Below, piece by piece: positions 43,733-52,493 of a stretch of DNA of 64,000 nt. This DNA comes from Youngiibacter fragilis 232.1 (GTDB taxonomy: Bacteria > Bacillota > Clostridia > Clostridiales > Clostridiaceae). How positions within the stretch are numbered: position 1 is the stretch's first letter; each line of letters begins with the position of its first letter. A program made the translations under genes and the position numbers. The notes beneath the pieces were generated by a model. It was not told the DNA's origin. It did no database searches and saw nothing but the letters and a program-made list of their open reading frames with translations. The stretch spans positions 1 to 64,000 of the forward strand of contig NZ_AXUN02000183.1 in the NCBI RefSeq assembly GCF_000495435.3, in the 5' to 3' direction.

Positions 43733-44863
43733 TCAGACAGTCAGGATCAAGTCACTGAGCACATGATTTGAGAGGTCCATTCCCTTTTCAGTGAATCGCA
43801 TCCTGTCACCTTCAATAACCAGTAGTCCGTCACCCATATGCCTTCGTATGACATCTCCAAAGATGTCCATTATATCCTCTGAAAATCTGGACTTGAAGCT
43901 GTTCAAGGAAATTCCTTCAACAAGTCTCATTCCCATGAACAGGAATTCCTCGATGCTGTCTTCCCTCGAATTCTCGTGGACTCTTACTGCAGCGTCTGAA
44001 TCTGATTCAATTGACCTTATGTAGCCTTCGACAGTCCTTATATTTTCACGCCTTAAGCCTCCGGTGAATTCATGTGCCGCCGCACCACAGCCAATGTATT
44101 CCCCGAATTCCCAGTAGTTCCTGTTATGCCTGCATTCGAAGCCTTCCCTCGCATAGTTCGAGATCTCATACCTTAGGAATCCAAGACTCTCAAGCCTTGA
44201 TGTGACAAGGTCCTTCATTGCATCCTCAGTGTCCTCATCCGGCAGTATCAGAGTATCCCTTCGCCTTCTCACATAGAATTGGGTGTTCTCTTCTATGATG
44301 AGCGAATAGCAGGAAATATGCTCAGGTTCAAGCATAGCCACATCATCAAGCGTCTTTCCAAATATCTCGAGTGTCTCGCCTGGAAGTCCATAAATTATGT
44401 CAACATTGATGTTTTTGAATCCGGCTTCCCTCAGCATCAGAAAGTTATCACGAAATTCCCTGAAGGTATGAATCCTGCCAATATCCATAAGCAAAGTGTC
44501 ATTCGATGACTGTAATCCTATGGATATCCTGTTCACACCCATGCCCCACAGCACTTTGGCCTTCTCTTTTGTAATGTTGCCCGGATTGCACTCCATGGTG
44601 AACTCACATTCTTCTGTCCTTGAAACGCCAGAGAGAATGCCTGACAATATTACAAGCTCTTCGCTTGACAGATATGAGGGGGTTCCGCCTCCAATGAATA
44701 TGGTGTCGAAGCACCTGCCCCTGGTCTTTGCCTCTATCTCCTTTGCCAGAGCATTGAGATACGGCACTACAAGGGCCCTCTTGCCTGAGTATGATGCAAA
44801 ATCACAGTAATAGCATTTCTTTTCGCAGAACGGTATGTGTATATAAAGTCCGAGCCTGTCCAC
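43733..44863 (-). CDS. hemW: Radical SAM haem chaperone HemW-like
   Basis: 376 aa. The CxxxCxxC motif with the extra HemW-type cysteine is in FCEKKCYYCDF near residue 16 (C..., C, C..), followed by FIGGGTPSYLS and GLPGETLEIF, and the C-terminal winged-helix-like HemW_C part (EEFLFMGMRLVEGI). HemW delivers haem to respiratory enzymes; in anaerobes the role is less clear. The start is GTG at 44863, one base after the lepA stop, with AAGG inside the lepA end; the open frame extends 11 codons into lepA. Confidence 0.93.
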   Translation of the reverse strand: MDRLGLYIHIPFCEKKCYYCDFASYSGKRALVVPYLNALAKEIEAKTRGRCFDTIFIGGGTPSYLSSEELVILSGILSGVSRTEECEFTMECNPGNITKEKAKVLWGMGVNRISIGLQSSNDTLLMDIGRIHTFREFRDNFLMLREAGFKNINVDIIYGLPGETLEIFGKTLDDVAMLEPEHISCYSLIIEENTQFYVRRRRDTLILPDEDTEDAMKDLVTSRLESLGFLRYEISNYAREGFECRHNRNYWEFGEYIGCGAAAHEFTGGLRRENIRTVEGYIRSIESDSDAAVRVHENSREDSIEEFLFMGMRLVEGISLNSFKSRFSEDIMDIFGDVIRRHMGDGLLVIEGDRMRFTEKGMDLSNHVLSDLILTV

Positions 44864-44864
44864 T

Positions 44865-46667
44865 CTACTCAACCTTGAGTACAGCCATGAATGCATCCTG
44901 TGGAACCTCCACAGAACCTACCTGCCTCATCCTCTTCTTGCCTTCCTTCTGTTTCTCAAGAAGCTTCTTCTTTCTCGAAATGTCCCCTCCGTAGCACTTT
45001 GCCAGAACATCCTTCCTCATTGCCTTGACAGTCTCCCTTGCAATTATCTTGGATCCTATCGCTGCCTGTATCGGGATCTCGAACATCTGCCTTGGAATTA
45101 CCTCCTTGAGCTTCTCAGTTATGTTTCTTCCCTTAGTATATGCCCTGTCTTCCGGAACTATCATTGAAAGGGCATCAACAAGCTCACTGTTAAGGAGTAT
45201 ATCGAGCTTTACAAGCGTTGTCTTCTGGTATCCGCTCATCTCATAGTCAAGTGATGCATATCCTCTTGTCCTTGATTTCAGTGTGTCAAAAAAGTCGTAG
45301 ATTATCTCATTTAACGGAAGGATATAGTTTAGCACCGCCCTTGTCTGCTCAATGTATTCCATGTTGATGTAAACACCTCTTCTGGTCTGGCAAAGGTCCA
45401 TTACTGCCCCCACATACTCTGTGGGTGTAATTATTGAAGCCTTTACCACAGGCTCCTCCATATGCTCGATTTCATTAGGTGATGGAAGATTCGTCGGGTT
45501 TGTGATTTCGATCACGTCTCCATCTGTCCTGAACACCTTGTATATGACCGACGGTGCAGTTGTAATTATGTCTATGTTGAATTCACGTTCTATCCTCTCC
45601 TGGATGATCTCCATATGGAGCAGTCCAAGGAAGCCACACCTGAATCCGAATCCAAGTGCAACAGAATTCTCATATTCGAAGGAAAGTGCAGCATCGTTTA
45701 GCTGCAGCTTCTCCAATGCCTCCTTAAGTTCCTCGTACTTTGCTCCATCTATTGGATATATGCCCGAGAATACCATAGGTATCGCCTTCTTGTATCCAGG
45801 AAGTGCTTCCTTGGCTGGATTCGCAGCATCTGTTATCGTATCACCTACCCTGGCATCCCTTACATTCTTGATGGATCCAGTAACATAACCGACATCACCG
45901 GAATAAAGCATCTCAACCGGCATCATTCCAGGAGTGAATACACCCACCTCTGTGACCTCATATATCTTATTGGACGCCATGAACTTGATCTTCTTGCCAG
46001 GATGAATGACACCTTCCTTGACCCTGACGTAAGCCACTACGCCCTTGTAGGAGTCGTAATATGAATCGAATATCAGTGCTTTGAGCGGTGCGTCGTCCTC
46101 GCCTTTTGGCTGAGGAATCCTGTCAACTACGGCGTCGAGGACATCTACTATGTTGATTCCTGTCTTTGCAGAAACCTTCGGTGCGGTATGGGCTTCAAGT
46201 CCGATGACATCCTCTATCTCCTTGACCACCTCATCCACCCTTGCCGATGGAAGGTCTATCTTGTTGATGACTGGTACTATCTCAAGGTCGTTGCCCATGG
46301 CAAGATAGCAGTTAGCCAGTGTCTGTGCCTGTATTCCCTGAGTCGCATCGACGACCAGTATCGCACCTTCACAGGCCTGTAGACTTCTAGACACCTCGTA
46401 GTTGAAGTCTACATGTCCAGGAGTATCAATTAAGTTAAGGATATATTCTCCATCTTCCCTCTTGTATATCAGCCTTACAGCCTGGGCCTTTATTGTTATT
46501 CCTCTTTCCTGTTCAAGCTCCATATTGTCCAGTACCTGGGTCTCCATTTCTCTCGTCGTCAGAGTCCCCGTGTACTCGATGAGTCTGTCAGCCAGAGTGC
46601 TTTTGCCATGGTCGATATGCGCGACTATGGAAAAGTTTCTTATATGTTTTTGTCTTTCGCTTCCCAT
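44865..46667 (-). CDS. lepA: Elongation factor 4 (LepA), GTPase
   Basis: 600 aa translation factor that back-translocates or remodels stalled ribosomes. G1 [14 protein letters not shown] near residue 18, [19 protein letters not shown]-like domains II, III and V, and the LepA-specific C-terminal domain with [32 protein letters not shown] precedes the ATG at 46667. It forms an operon with hemW downstream, a standard Firmicutes pairing. Confidence 0.97.
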   Translation of the reverse strand: MGSERQKHIRNFSIVAHIDHGKSTLADRLIEYTGTLTTREMETQVLDNMELEQERGITIKAQAVRLIYKREDGEYILNLIDTPGHVDFNYEVSRSLQACEGAILVVDATQGIQAQTLANCYLAMGNDLEIVPVINKIDLPSARVDEVVKEIEDVIGLEAHTAPKVSAKTGINIVDVLDAVVDRIPQPKGEDDAPLKALIFDSYYDSYKGVVAYVRVKEGVIHPGKKIKFMASNKIYEVTEVGVFTPGMMPVEMLYSGDVGYVTGSIKNVRDARVGDTITDAANPAKEALPGYKKAIPMVFSGIYPIDGAKYEELKEALEKLQLNDAALSFEYENSVALGFGFRCGFLGLLHMEIIQERIEREFNIDIITTAPSVIYKVFRTDGDVIEITNPTNLPSPNEIEHMEEPVVKASIITPTEYVGAVMDLCQTRRGVYINMEYIEQTRAVLNYILPLNEIIYDFFDTLKSRTRGYASLDYEMSGYQKTTLVKLDILLNSELVDALSMIVPEDRAYTKGRNITEKLKEVIPRQMFEIPIQAAIGSKIIARETVKAMRKDVLAKCYGGDISRKKKLLEKQKEGKKRMRQVGSVEVPQDAFMAVLKVE

Positions 46668-46698
46668 CTTGTTCACCTCGTAAATCATCTCAGCATAA

Positions 46699-46707
46699 AT
46701 TATAACA
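46699..46707 (-). promoter_or_regulatory. lepA promoter (extended -10)
   Basis: Minus-strand TGT-TATAAT (46707-46699) about 30 nt before the lepA start; no good -35 at 17 nt, so an extended -10 type is proposed. Confidence 0.45.
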
Positions 46708-46804
46708 CAAGGATGCGCAATATTCTCTTTTATGTTTTCATAACCTTGTCATTGAAAACAATGAAAAAAGGTTTATCCCTGACAAATCTTTCTTCCCATA
46801 TCAC

Positions 46805-46833
46805 TTGAAAGCAATTCCCTTAGATGCTATAAT
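46805..46833 (+). promoter_or_regulatory. rpsT promoter
   Basis: -35 TTGAAA (46805-46810), 17-nt spacer, -10 TATAAT (46828-46833). A strong consensus promoter as expected for a ribosomal protein gene. Confidence 0.75.
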
Positions 46834-46839
46834 ACTCAT

Positions 46840-46930
46840 GTTATAAACCACTCAAATGCAGGTTTCCCCAAAACCGGCATTGAGACCCTTGAGGGAGCGG
46901 TCGTTCCGCACCCGCACAATCAAACCGGAG
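46840..46930 (+). promoter_or_regulatory. Structured rpsT leader
   Basis: The leader of about 100 nt can fold into a long bulged hairpin (CTCAAATGCAGGTTT at 46851-46865 with AAACCGGCATTGAG at about 46874-46887), then CCC-TTGA-GGG and GCGG-TCGTT-CCGC. Ribosomal protein genes are often controlled by their product through such leaders; S20 autocontrol is a reasonable guess, but no known motif was recognised. Confidence 0.4.
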
Positions 46931-46941
46931 GGGGTGAAACA

Positions 46942-47205
46942 ATGGCAAACATCAAATCGTCCATCAAGAGGATAAGAGTCACGGAGACTAAGACACTGAG
47001 AAACAAGATGATTAAGTCCGCACTCAAGACTTCAATAAAGAAGTATGAGACTGCAGTAGCTGAAGGCAACAAGGAAAGCGCAGCAGTGCTTTTTACAGCT
47101 GCTACTAAGTCACTTGACATGGCTGCAAGCAAGGGCATAATCCACAAAAACATGGCTTCAAGAAAGAAGTCAAGGTTGGCTGCAAAACTCAATGCTATGG
47201 CATAA
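46942..47205 (+). CDS. rpsT: 30S ribosomal protein S20
   Basis: 87 aa, typical length. It binds 16S rRNA early in assembly. The lysine-rich helices [30 protein letters not shown] and the end [22 protein letters not shown] are diagnostic. GGAGGGGGTG before the ATG. Single-gene unit divergent from lepA. Confidence 0.98.
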   Translation: MANIKSSIKRIRVTETKTLRNKMIKSALKTSIKKYETAVAEGNKESAAVLFTAATKSLDMAASKGIIHKNMASRKKSRLAAKLNAMA

Positions 47206-47211
47206 TAAATA

Positions 47212-47233
47212 AAACCGGTCATTTGACCGGTTT
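47212..47233 (+). terminator. rpsT terminator
   Basis: Perfect 10-bp stem AAACCGGTCA-TT-TGACCGGTTT followed by ATTTATTT, 7 nt behind the stop codon. Confidence 0.85.
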
Positions 47234-47314
47234 ATTTATTTGCAGTTAAGCAGCTTAGTAACCTTGGCCTCCCTAGTGATCCTATGGACATATCTTCTAG
47301 TACCGGTCCAAGCC

Positions 47315-47986
47315 CTACAGTTTCTCAAGGAACTCCAGTACACACTCTCCAGCTTCATCAGCTGAAGAGCTGTTCAGGATGACATGGCCCCCTTCATTGA
47401 AATATCTCAGGCTTTTAATGTCAGAATCCGCATGGCTAAAAATATATGCTGCGCTTCTTATTCTGGTCGTATCATCATCCCTTGCCTGAATCACCAGCAA
47501 CGGGCACCTTATTCCTTCCATTTTTGGCTTCGAAGCCCTAAGCAGCCTGAGGAACTGGAGCATCGACGGAATCGGTGAATTGCGCTTTGCCTGAAGGTAC
47601 CGTCTTGTATTATCAGTTTTCCTGCCTTTGAGGTCATCAGCAAGGTTAGATATCACCTGCGGAATGTTCCAGTAATATATCGGTGTATTGATCATCACAA
47701 CCGAACTCAAATCATGTCTTTCAGCAAGATTCGCAGCGATCAGCCCTCCCATCGAAAATCCGATCACTGTTGCTCTGCTGCCATCACTTTCAAGGCTGTC
47801 AAGGGCTGCCTCAGCTGATTCAACCCAGTCCTCGTATGTGGAATTGCCAAATTCCTTCAAGACTTTGGAATGACCATGAAGAGTCGGACATGCTATTGTA
47901 AATCCAGAGTTTTCAAGCATTTCTGCAAGGTTAGCAACCTCATGCACTCCACCTCCGAAGCCATGCAGGATAAGGCACTTCCCCAT
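47315..47986 (-). CDS. Alpha/beta hydrolase (carboxylesterase Est30-like)
   Basis: About 223 aa serine hydrolase. The oxyanion region is LILHGFGGG near residue 6, the nucleophile Ser is in GFSMGGLIAAN, the Asp in VIQARDDDTTR and the His in EGGHVIL near the end: a complete triad. The size and HGFGG start fit small carboxylesterases or monoacylglycerol lipases. ATG at 47986 stands behind GGAAGG; an ATG seven codons earlier overlaps the upstream stop (ATGA), equally possible. It is the last gene of a unit with the esterase upstream. Confidence 0.85.
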   Translation of the reverse strand: MGKCLILHGFGGGVHEVANLAEMLENSGFTIACPTLHGHSKVLKEFGNSTYEDWVESAEAALDSLESDGSRATVIGFSMGGLIAANLAERHDLSSVVMINTPIYYWNIPQVISNLADDLKGRKTDNTRRYLQAKRNSPIPSMLQFLRLLRASKPKMEGIRCPLLVIQARDDDTTRIRSAAYIFSHADSDIKSLRYFNEGGHVILNSSSADEAGECVLEFLEKL

Positions 47987-48003
47987 ATTTGAGGTACCTT
48001 CCG

Positions 48004-48819
48004 TCATCTGTTCAACCCGAACAGGAACTCCAGCGCCTCTGGCAGCCTTTTCGCCCATTCCTTCTCATTGTGAAGGGCCCCGTCATCGATGAAAAGCATG
48101 ACATCTTCATCTGAAAGCCCCTTCTCCCTTAGAGCTCCATATACCCTTACCGATCCATCCACGTAGCCTCTGTTGAGGATTCGCTTTCTCCTGTCACCTG
48201 CTTCATTTGTCCCAACATCAAGGTACCATTTCATGGGATATTTTAGTTTTGACTCCCTTATGGTATCAATAAGCTTCTTCTCCTCAACCCATACAGAGGT
48301 CGACATTGCGCCGATCATCGAGAAAACTTCCGGATACCTGGTTCCAATGTATATGGAGATATAACCTCCCATTGAGGAACCCATGATCGCAGTGGATTTT
48401 CTGCCGGACTTAGTCCTGTATTTGTCATCTATAAGAGGCTTCAGTGTCTTGACGATGAATTCGCTGTATTTCGTTCCTTTCCCACCAAAAGACCACTCGA
48501 GTCCGTGGACCTTCTCGAACTTGTCCGCAGGCGGACAAATCCACGGGGAATACTCGTCAAGCCTTTCTTCACCTCCATTGTCTATTCCTACGACAATGAC
48601 AGGCATCCCCTTCTCCCTCAGCCTGTCAGATGCGACCTGTGCATTCCATATGTCTCCATATGCTGAGTCTTCGCTGTGGTACAGATTTTGTCCGTCATGC
48701 ATGTATACGACAGGATATCTTCTGCGGCCTCTGTCATAACCGTCCGGAAGATATACCCTTATTGTCCTTTCCCTCTTAAGCTCAGGGATTTCCACCATAA
48801 AAAAATCAAACCGCCCCAT
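48004..48819 (-). CDS. Putative esterase (esterase D / Fes-like, PF00756 type)
   Basis: 271 aa alpha/beta hydrolase. ERTIRVYLPDGYD and YPVVYMHDGQNLY near residue 30 are the family start, the nucleophile is Ser in MGSSMGGYISIY, Asp in YLDVGTNEAGD and the His region in DDGALHNEKEWAKRLPEAL. Relatives hydrolyse acyl groups from siderophores, xylan or S-formylglutathione; the substrate cannot be told. AGGTGAG precedes the ATG at 48819. It lies just behind holA with a second hydrolase following. Confidence 0.87.
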   Translation of the reverse strand: MGRFDFFMVEIPELKRERTIRVYLPDGYDRGRRRYPVVYMHDGQNLYHSEDSAYGDIWNAQVASDRLREKGMPVIVVGIDNGGEERLDEYSPWICPPADKFEKVHGLEWSFGGKGTKYSEFIVKTLKPLIDDKYRTKSGRKSTAIMGSSMGGYISIYIGTRYPEVFSMIGAMSTSVWVEEKKLIDTIRESKLKYPMKWYLDVGTNEAGDRRKRILNRGYVDGSVRVYGALREKGLSDEDVMLFIDDGALHNEKEWAKRLPEALEFLFGLNR

Positions 48820-48827
48820 AACGCAAC

Positions 48828-49880
48828 TCACCTGTTTTCCTTTGCATCGCATATTGAAAGAACCATCACCTCAAGGAGTGATGCCGGATCCACAGAGCTG
48901 CTCTTGAGGGTAAGCTCGCTTTCCAGAAGGATCCTGAATATCCGTGCATATTCCTTGTATGATATTGACCCTGATATCCTGCTCATCCGTTCTGCGTACC
49001 AAGCACTGGATGTCCTTAGTTTTGCCGCGATTTCCGTCATTGGCTTCCCCTCTTCGATCAGCGGCCTTAGTCCGAATAGCAGCCTTATCCTGCTGCCGAT
49101 TATTCCAATTACCGCTTCAGGCTTTTCACCTCTGTACATCAGGTCATTCTGAAGGCTGAGTATCTCCCGTACATTCCTTCCGATACCTCTTTCAGTGAAA
49201 ATCAGGTCAAGAAGGTTCATGACATGCCTTTCGTCAGATATGGTCATTACCTTCAGCACATCAGCCTTGGTGATCTCCCTGCCAGCTGTGTAAGCAAGCA
49301 GCTTGTCAGCCTCTTTCTCAAGCTGGAGAAGGCTTCCCTTGAAATTGTCAGCAATAAAGGCTACCATGGGTTTTTGCAAGGCTCCTCCTTTCTTTGTGAA
49401 GGCTTCATCCACAAGTTCAGGCATCCCTTTCTGCTTGACAGCATCAATGTGCTCAATTATGCTTGCACCCGATATCTTCTTCTTCAAGGAATCGAGATAG
49501 ACATTTTTCTTTTCAAGCTCGCTGTCATATTTGTAGGATGCGAAAAGGTAAAGGTCCTCTCTTGGATTCTCCAGATATCCAGCAACAAGGTCCCTTAGTG
49601 GTGAATCGTTTCCTGCCTCCTTGTCCATGAAAGTGCATTTCGATATCTCGACCAATATACCGCCAGGAAACATTGAATATGTTGACAGTGCATTAAGCGC
49701 ATCATCATATGTTGCCTTTGTGCCATCCAGCCGGATGTGATTCATTCCGCCAATCTCATCAAGCACTGCATCCCTGAGGGCATTCCTGACTTCAAAAATC
49801 AGCTGCTCATCCTGACCATATATCAGGTATGCTCGCTTTGCCTTTCTTCGCGCTGTTCCGACCAGTTCCTTATAGTCCAT
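48828..49880 (-). CDS. holA: DNA polymerase III subunit delta
   Basis: 350 aa clamp-loader subunit. YLIYGQDEQLIFEVRNAL at residue 17, LDGTKATYDDALNALSTYSMFPGGILVEI, the central AAA-like region LLQLEKEADKLLAYT and the C-terminal collar helices are typical. Starts directly after the comEC stop (TAA-ATG), the usual Firmicutes comEC-holA order. Confidence 0.95.
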   Translation of the reverse strand: MDYKELVGTARRKAKRAYLIYGQDEQLIFEVRNALRDAVLDEIGGMNHIRLDGTKATYDDALNALSTYSMFPGGILVEISKCTFMDKEAGNDSPLRDLVAGYLENPREDLYLFASYKYDSELEKKNVYLDSLKKKISGASIIEHIDAVKQKGMPELVDEAFTKKGGALQKPMVAFIADNFKGSLLQLEKEADKLLAYTAGREITKADVLKVMTISDERHVMNLLDLIFTERGIGRNVREILSLQNDLMYRGEKPEAVIGIIGSRIRLLFGLRPLIEEGKPMTEIAAKLRTSSAWYAERMSRISGSISYKEYARIFRILLESELTLKSSSVDPASLLEVMVLSICDAKENR

Positions 49881-51494
49881 TTATTTCAACCTGTATACCT
49901 TTCCAAATATGAATATGAAATCCGCTTCTACGGCCATACCATTATAATAACTCATTTCAGACGGTATTTTAAGTCTTTTCCCTTCCACATGGACCTGAGG
50001 CAGGCTATTCCAGCCGGTTCCTTTTGAAATTTCAACTCGTCTGCCTCCAAGTGTAAAGAATATCGGCTTTTCAAGGAGTATCTCACCTGATTCAGGTATC
50101 CTTTCGTTGGAAATGACTATCGTCCTGAATCCCGATGATACGACGACCTTGCAATTACCCCAGTCGTTTACAATTTCCACCCTTTCTATAATGGGCATCG
50201 AAATCAAAAGACCGCAAAGGAAAAAAGCCAATAGAATCCCGAACTTCCTTCTTCTGAAGGATATCCAGGATGCCGCAAGGAATGCCGGGTAATACATCAC
50301 AACCCTTAAAAGCCCAAGATCTGCCGAAAAGGCAGAGGCAGCCTCTCCAGCCCTGAGTGCAAGCTGCATTATTGAAGCAATTACGGGTTCCAGGATAATC
50401 CTTGCAGGAGGTATTGGACCTAAGAGCACTGATGCAAGCGAAAGATATGTTACCCCTGTGTATATTGGCACCATTGCCATATTGCCTGCAAATACCCCCG
50501 CAGACATTCCACCGGTCATTGATACCATGAACGGAAATGAAAGAGCAAGAGCTGCTGTTGTTCCAGCAAGAGGTGATCCGACCGATTGCGGCATCCACCA
50601 TGTTCTGCGTCCAATCCTTCTGCCAAGGAGCATCATCCCGAGACTTGAGACATATGTGAGAGCAAACCCATAGCTGAAAACAAGGTACGGCTTCAGGGAA
50701 GCCTGAATCATAAAGCTTGCCGCGAGGCCTGTAATGGGGTCAGGGTCTCTCCCTGTTGCTCGTCCCAAGGCCTTGTAGGCACTCATGAGTACCGCCCTGT
50801 AGGAGGGCACAGAATCGACTACAGCGCCGTACAGCAGTATTGCTGCAAATCCTGATCTCCTGAGCCTTAATTTCTCGAGAAGCTGTTCGATCAGGGCGAT
50901 GTGGAAACCTGAGATTGAAAGGATATGGAGGATTCCCAGTGATTCCATGGTAGCCATCCTGTCAGGTGAAAGGTCAGTCCTGTAGCCTAGCACAAGAGAG
51001 CCCATCAGGCTTCCATTGTCGTAACCGTACCACTCTTTCAGGTCTTCTCCAAGCTCAGCCTTAAAACGCTTTAAACGGCTTATTAGGTCAAGCGATACCC
51101 TATAGTCTGAAAATACAAGTTTGCCGATGTAGCCATCCTTGTTGAATGGCATATCCTCATACACGAACACACCAGAAATAATGTCGCCTTCCTTAAGACC
51201 CTCTTCAATCCCCTCAACCAGGTATTTCCTTCCCGCTGATATTCCCTCAGCCCTGTATGTGTATATCCTGCCGATCCTTATAGAATCAGGTATTGAAGCG
51301 CTGTAATACAGATTTACCGACAGAAAAGCAGCCGCTGCCGCAGCTGCCGGAATTACAAGCATCCTCTTGTCATATGCCTTAAGCGGTATTGAAGCAGATA
51401 CCATGCAGACCAATATGGCGTATGGTGCGATGCCTGCACAAACAGACTGGATCATCAGGCATTCAATGAGTGCAGCCAAAGCTACAATGTGCAA
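49881..51494 (-). CDS. comEC: ComEC/Rec2-family DNA-uptake channel, short form without functional MBL domain
   Basis: 537 aa against 730-800 for full ComEC. Residues 1-62 hold the first membrane segments, 66-135 an OB-like outside domain, and 160-430 the competence domain with GILHILSISGFHIALI (187-202) and many membrane helices. After the last helix only about 110 residues remain. Their first strands, VEIVNDWGNCKVVVSSG and TIVISNER, look like a worn MBL start (FLDVGQGDSxL) but no HxHxDH follows. The gene may start at TTG 51494, overlapping the sigma factor end by 13 bp. Whether it still imports DNA is doubtful. Confidence 0.85.
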   Translation of the reverse strand: MHIVALAALIECLMIQSVCAGIAPYAILVCMVSASIPLKAYDKRMLVIPAAAAAAAFLSVNLYYSASIPDSIRIGRIYTYRAEGISAGRKYLVEGIEEGLKEGDIISGVFVYEDMPFNKDGYIGKLVFSDYRVSLDLISRLKRFKAELGEDLKEWYGYDNGSLMGSLVLGYRTDLSPDRMATMESLGILHILSISGFHIALIEQLLEKLRLRRSGFAAILLYGAVVDSVPSYRAVLMSAYKALGRATGRDPDPITGLAASFMIQASLKPYLVFSYGFALTYVSSLGMMLLGRRIGRRTWWMPQSVGSPLAGTTAALALSFPFMVSMTGGMSAGVFAGNMAMVPIYTGVTYLSLASVLLGPIPPARIILEPVIASIMQLALRAGEAASAFSADLGLLRVVMYYPAFLAASWISFRRRKFGILLAFFLCGLLISMPIIERVEIVNDWGNCKVVVSSGFRTIVISNERIPESGEILLEKPIFFTLGGRRVEISKGTGWNSLPQVHVEGKRLKIPSEMSYYNGMAVEADFIFIFGKVYRLK

Positions 51495-52147
51495 TCTTCT
51501 GTCAAAAGAAGCGAAAGAAGCTTATCCCTCGCCTTCTTTTCCTCCCTTGATACGTAAACCTGGTGCAGTCCCAGTATTTCGCTGATCTCTTTCTGTGAAA
51601 GATCCTCGAAATACCTGTAGATCAAAATTTTCTTTTGCACTGGAGTCACTTTTTCAAGCATCTCCTCCACAAGGACTTTGTCGATGACGGAGTCATAGGT
51701 ATTCCATTCGGATTCCTCGTCCCGCCTGCCTTTCCTGATATACTCGAAGATATCTTCGTTTGATTCGACACCCACCCCCTCCTCCATCACCATGGATACG
51801 TCACTGATCGTGAGTTCTCTTTTCTTCAGACCTTCGTGTGCCCGCCTTGCTTCTCCCCTGATGAAGTAATAGGCATACGTAACGAACTTGTTCTCGTATG
51901 AGAAATCATAGTTCTTCATTGCCTTGATAAGGCCGAGGCATCCTGCCTGGAAGATGTCCTTCATGTCTTCAGGTTCCTTGCATGCATAGTAGTAGTCCTT
52001 AACAAGCCTGTACACAAGTGGAGTGTTCTGCCTTATAAGCTCGTCCTCTGCATCCTTGTCGCCGCTCCTCAGTTGTTTCAGCAATGATTCATTGTAATAT
52101 ATGATAACCCCCCCTTTCGTAAGAATTATATATATTGGAGAGTACAT
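51482..52147 (-). CDS. RNA polymerase sigma factor, SigF/SigG-like, start codon uncertain
   Basis: About 205-221 aa sigma-70 family protein. Region 2 reads NTPLVYRLVKDYYY and DMKDIFQAGCLGLIKAMKNYDFSYENKFVTYAYYFIRGEARRAH, like sporulation sigma factors; region 3 is barely visible; region 4 is VTPVQKKILIYRYFEDLSQKEISEILGLHQVYVSREEKKARDKL. Homology begins at about 52102. The only in-frame ATG (52147) has no ribosome binding site, while AAAGGGGGGG (52117-52108) points to a start near 52105-52100 where the codons are ATC and ATA. Non-AUG start or sequence error in the G7 run are both possible. It overlaps comEC, so it is in the same unit. Confidence 0.8.
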   Translation of the reverse strand: MYSPIYIILTKGGVIIYYNESLLKQLRSGDKDAEDELIRQNTPLVYRLVKDYYYACKEPEDMKDIFQAGCLGLIKAMKNYDFSYENKFVTYAYYFIRGEARRAHEGLKKRELTISDVSMVMEEGVGVESNEDIFEYIRKGRRDEESEWNTYDSVIDKVLVEEMLEKVTPVQKKILIYRYFEDLSQKEISEILGLHQVYVSREEKKARDKLLSLLLTEDCTL

Positions 52148-52153
52148 TTTCAA

Positions 52154-52447
52154 ATAATGTTATCGACATTCTTAACGAGCCGAGCCATTTGCTATTTTCC
52201 CATAATTGCAATACTAAATATGCAACTTTCTAAATAGGCAATACGAATTCTTCGTTTATAATATGATTATATTATTTTCAATTTTGTATATACTAATATA
52301 GCATCTCGATTCAAAAATAACGTTTTAATACTATTTAAAAAAATAAAATCCGTAAATGGCGGAAAACAAGTCCCTGTGCGGACTGCAGCGTTTTTCAAGT
52401 CAGTTTATAGGCATATAATAAAACAAAAATCTGTACGCGCAAAAAAA
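52154..52447. other. AT-rich intergenic region upstream of the sigma factor gene
   Basis: About 290 bp, clearly more AT-rich than the rest, with no ORF. GGCAATACG and GCAATACTAAATA form direct repeats of GCAATAC 28 bp apart (about 52207-52247), and CTAAATA occurs twice there, on the side where the sigma factor promoter should be. I could not fix a sigma-A promoter. Confidence 0.4.
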
Positions 52448-52466
52448 GCGGTGTATAAAACACCGC
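52448..52466 (-). terminator. Terminator of the ABC importer operon
   Basis: Minus-strand GCGGTGT-TTTAT-ACACCGC followed by TTTTTTT, 28 nt behind the ATPase stop. Confidence 0.85.
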
Positions 52467-52493
52467 CTTTATGGCACATTTCTTATTATCCTG

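Noticed and set aside
52310-52330. ComK-like AAAA-N5-TTTT box near the sigma factor/comEC unit
   Set aside because: Only one box is seen in an AT-rich region, about 150 bp from the gene; chance is the simpler explanation.
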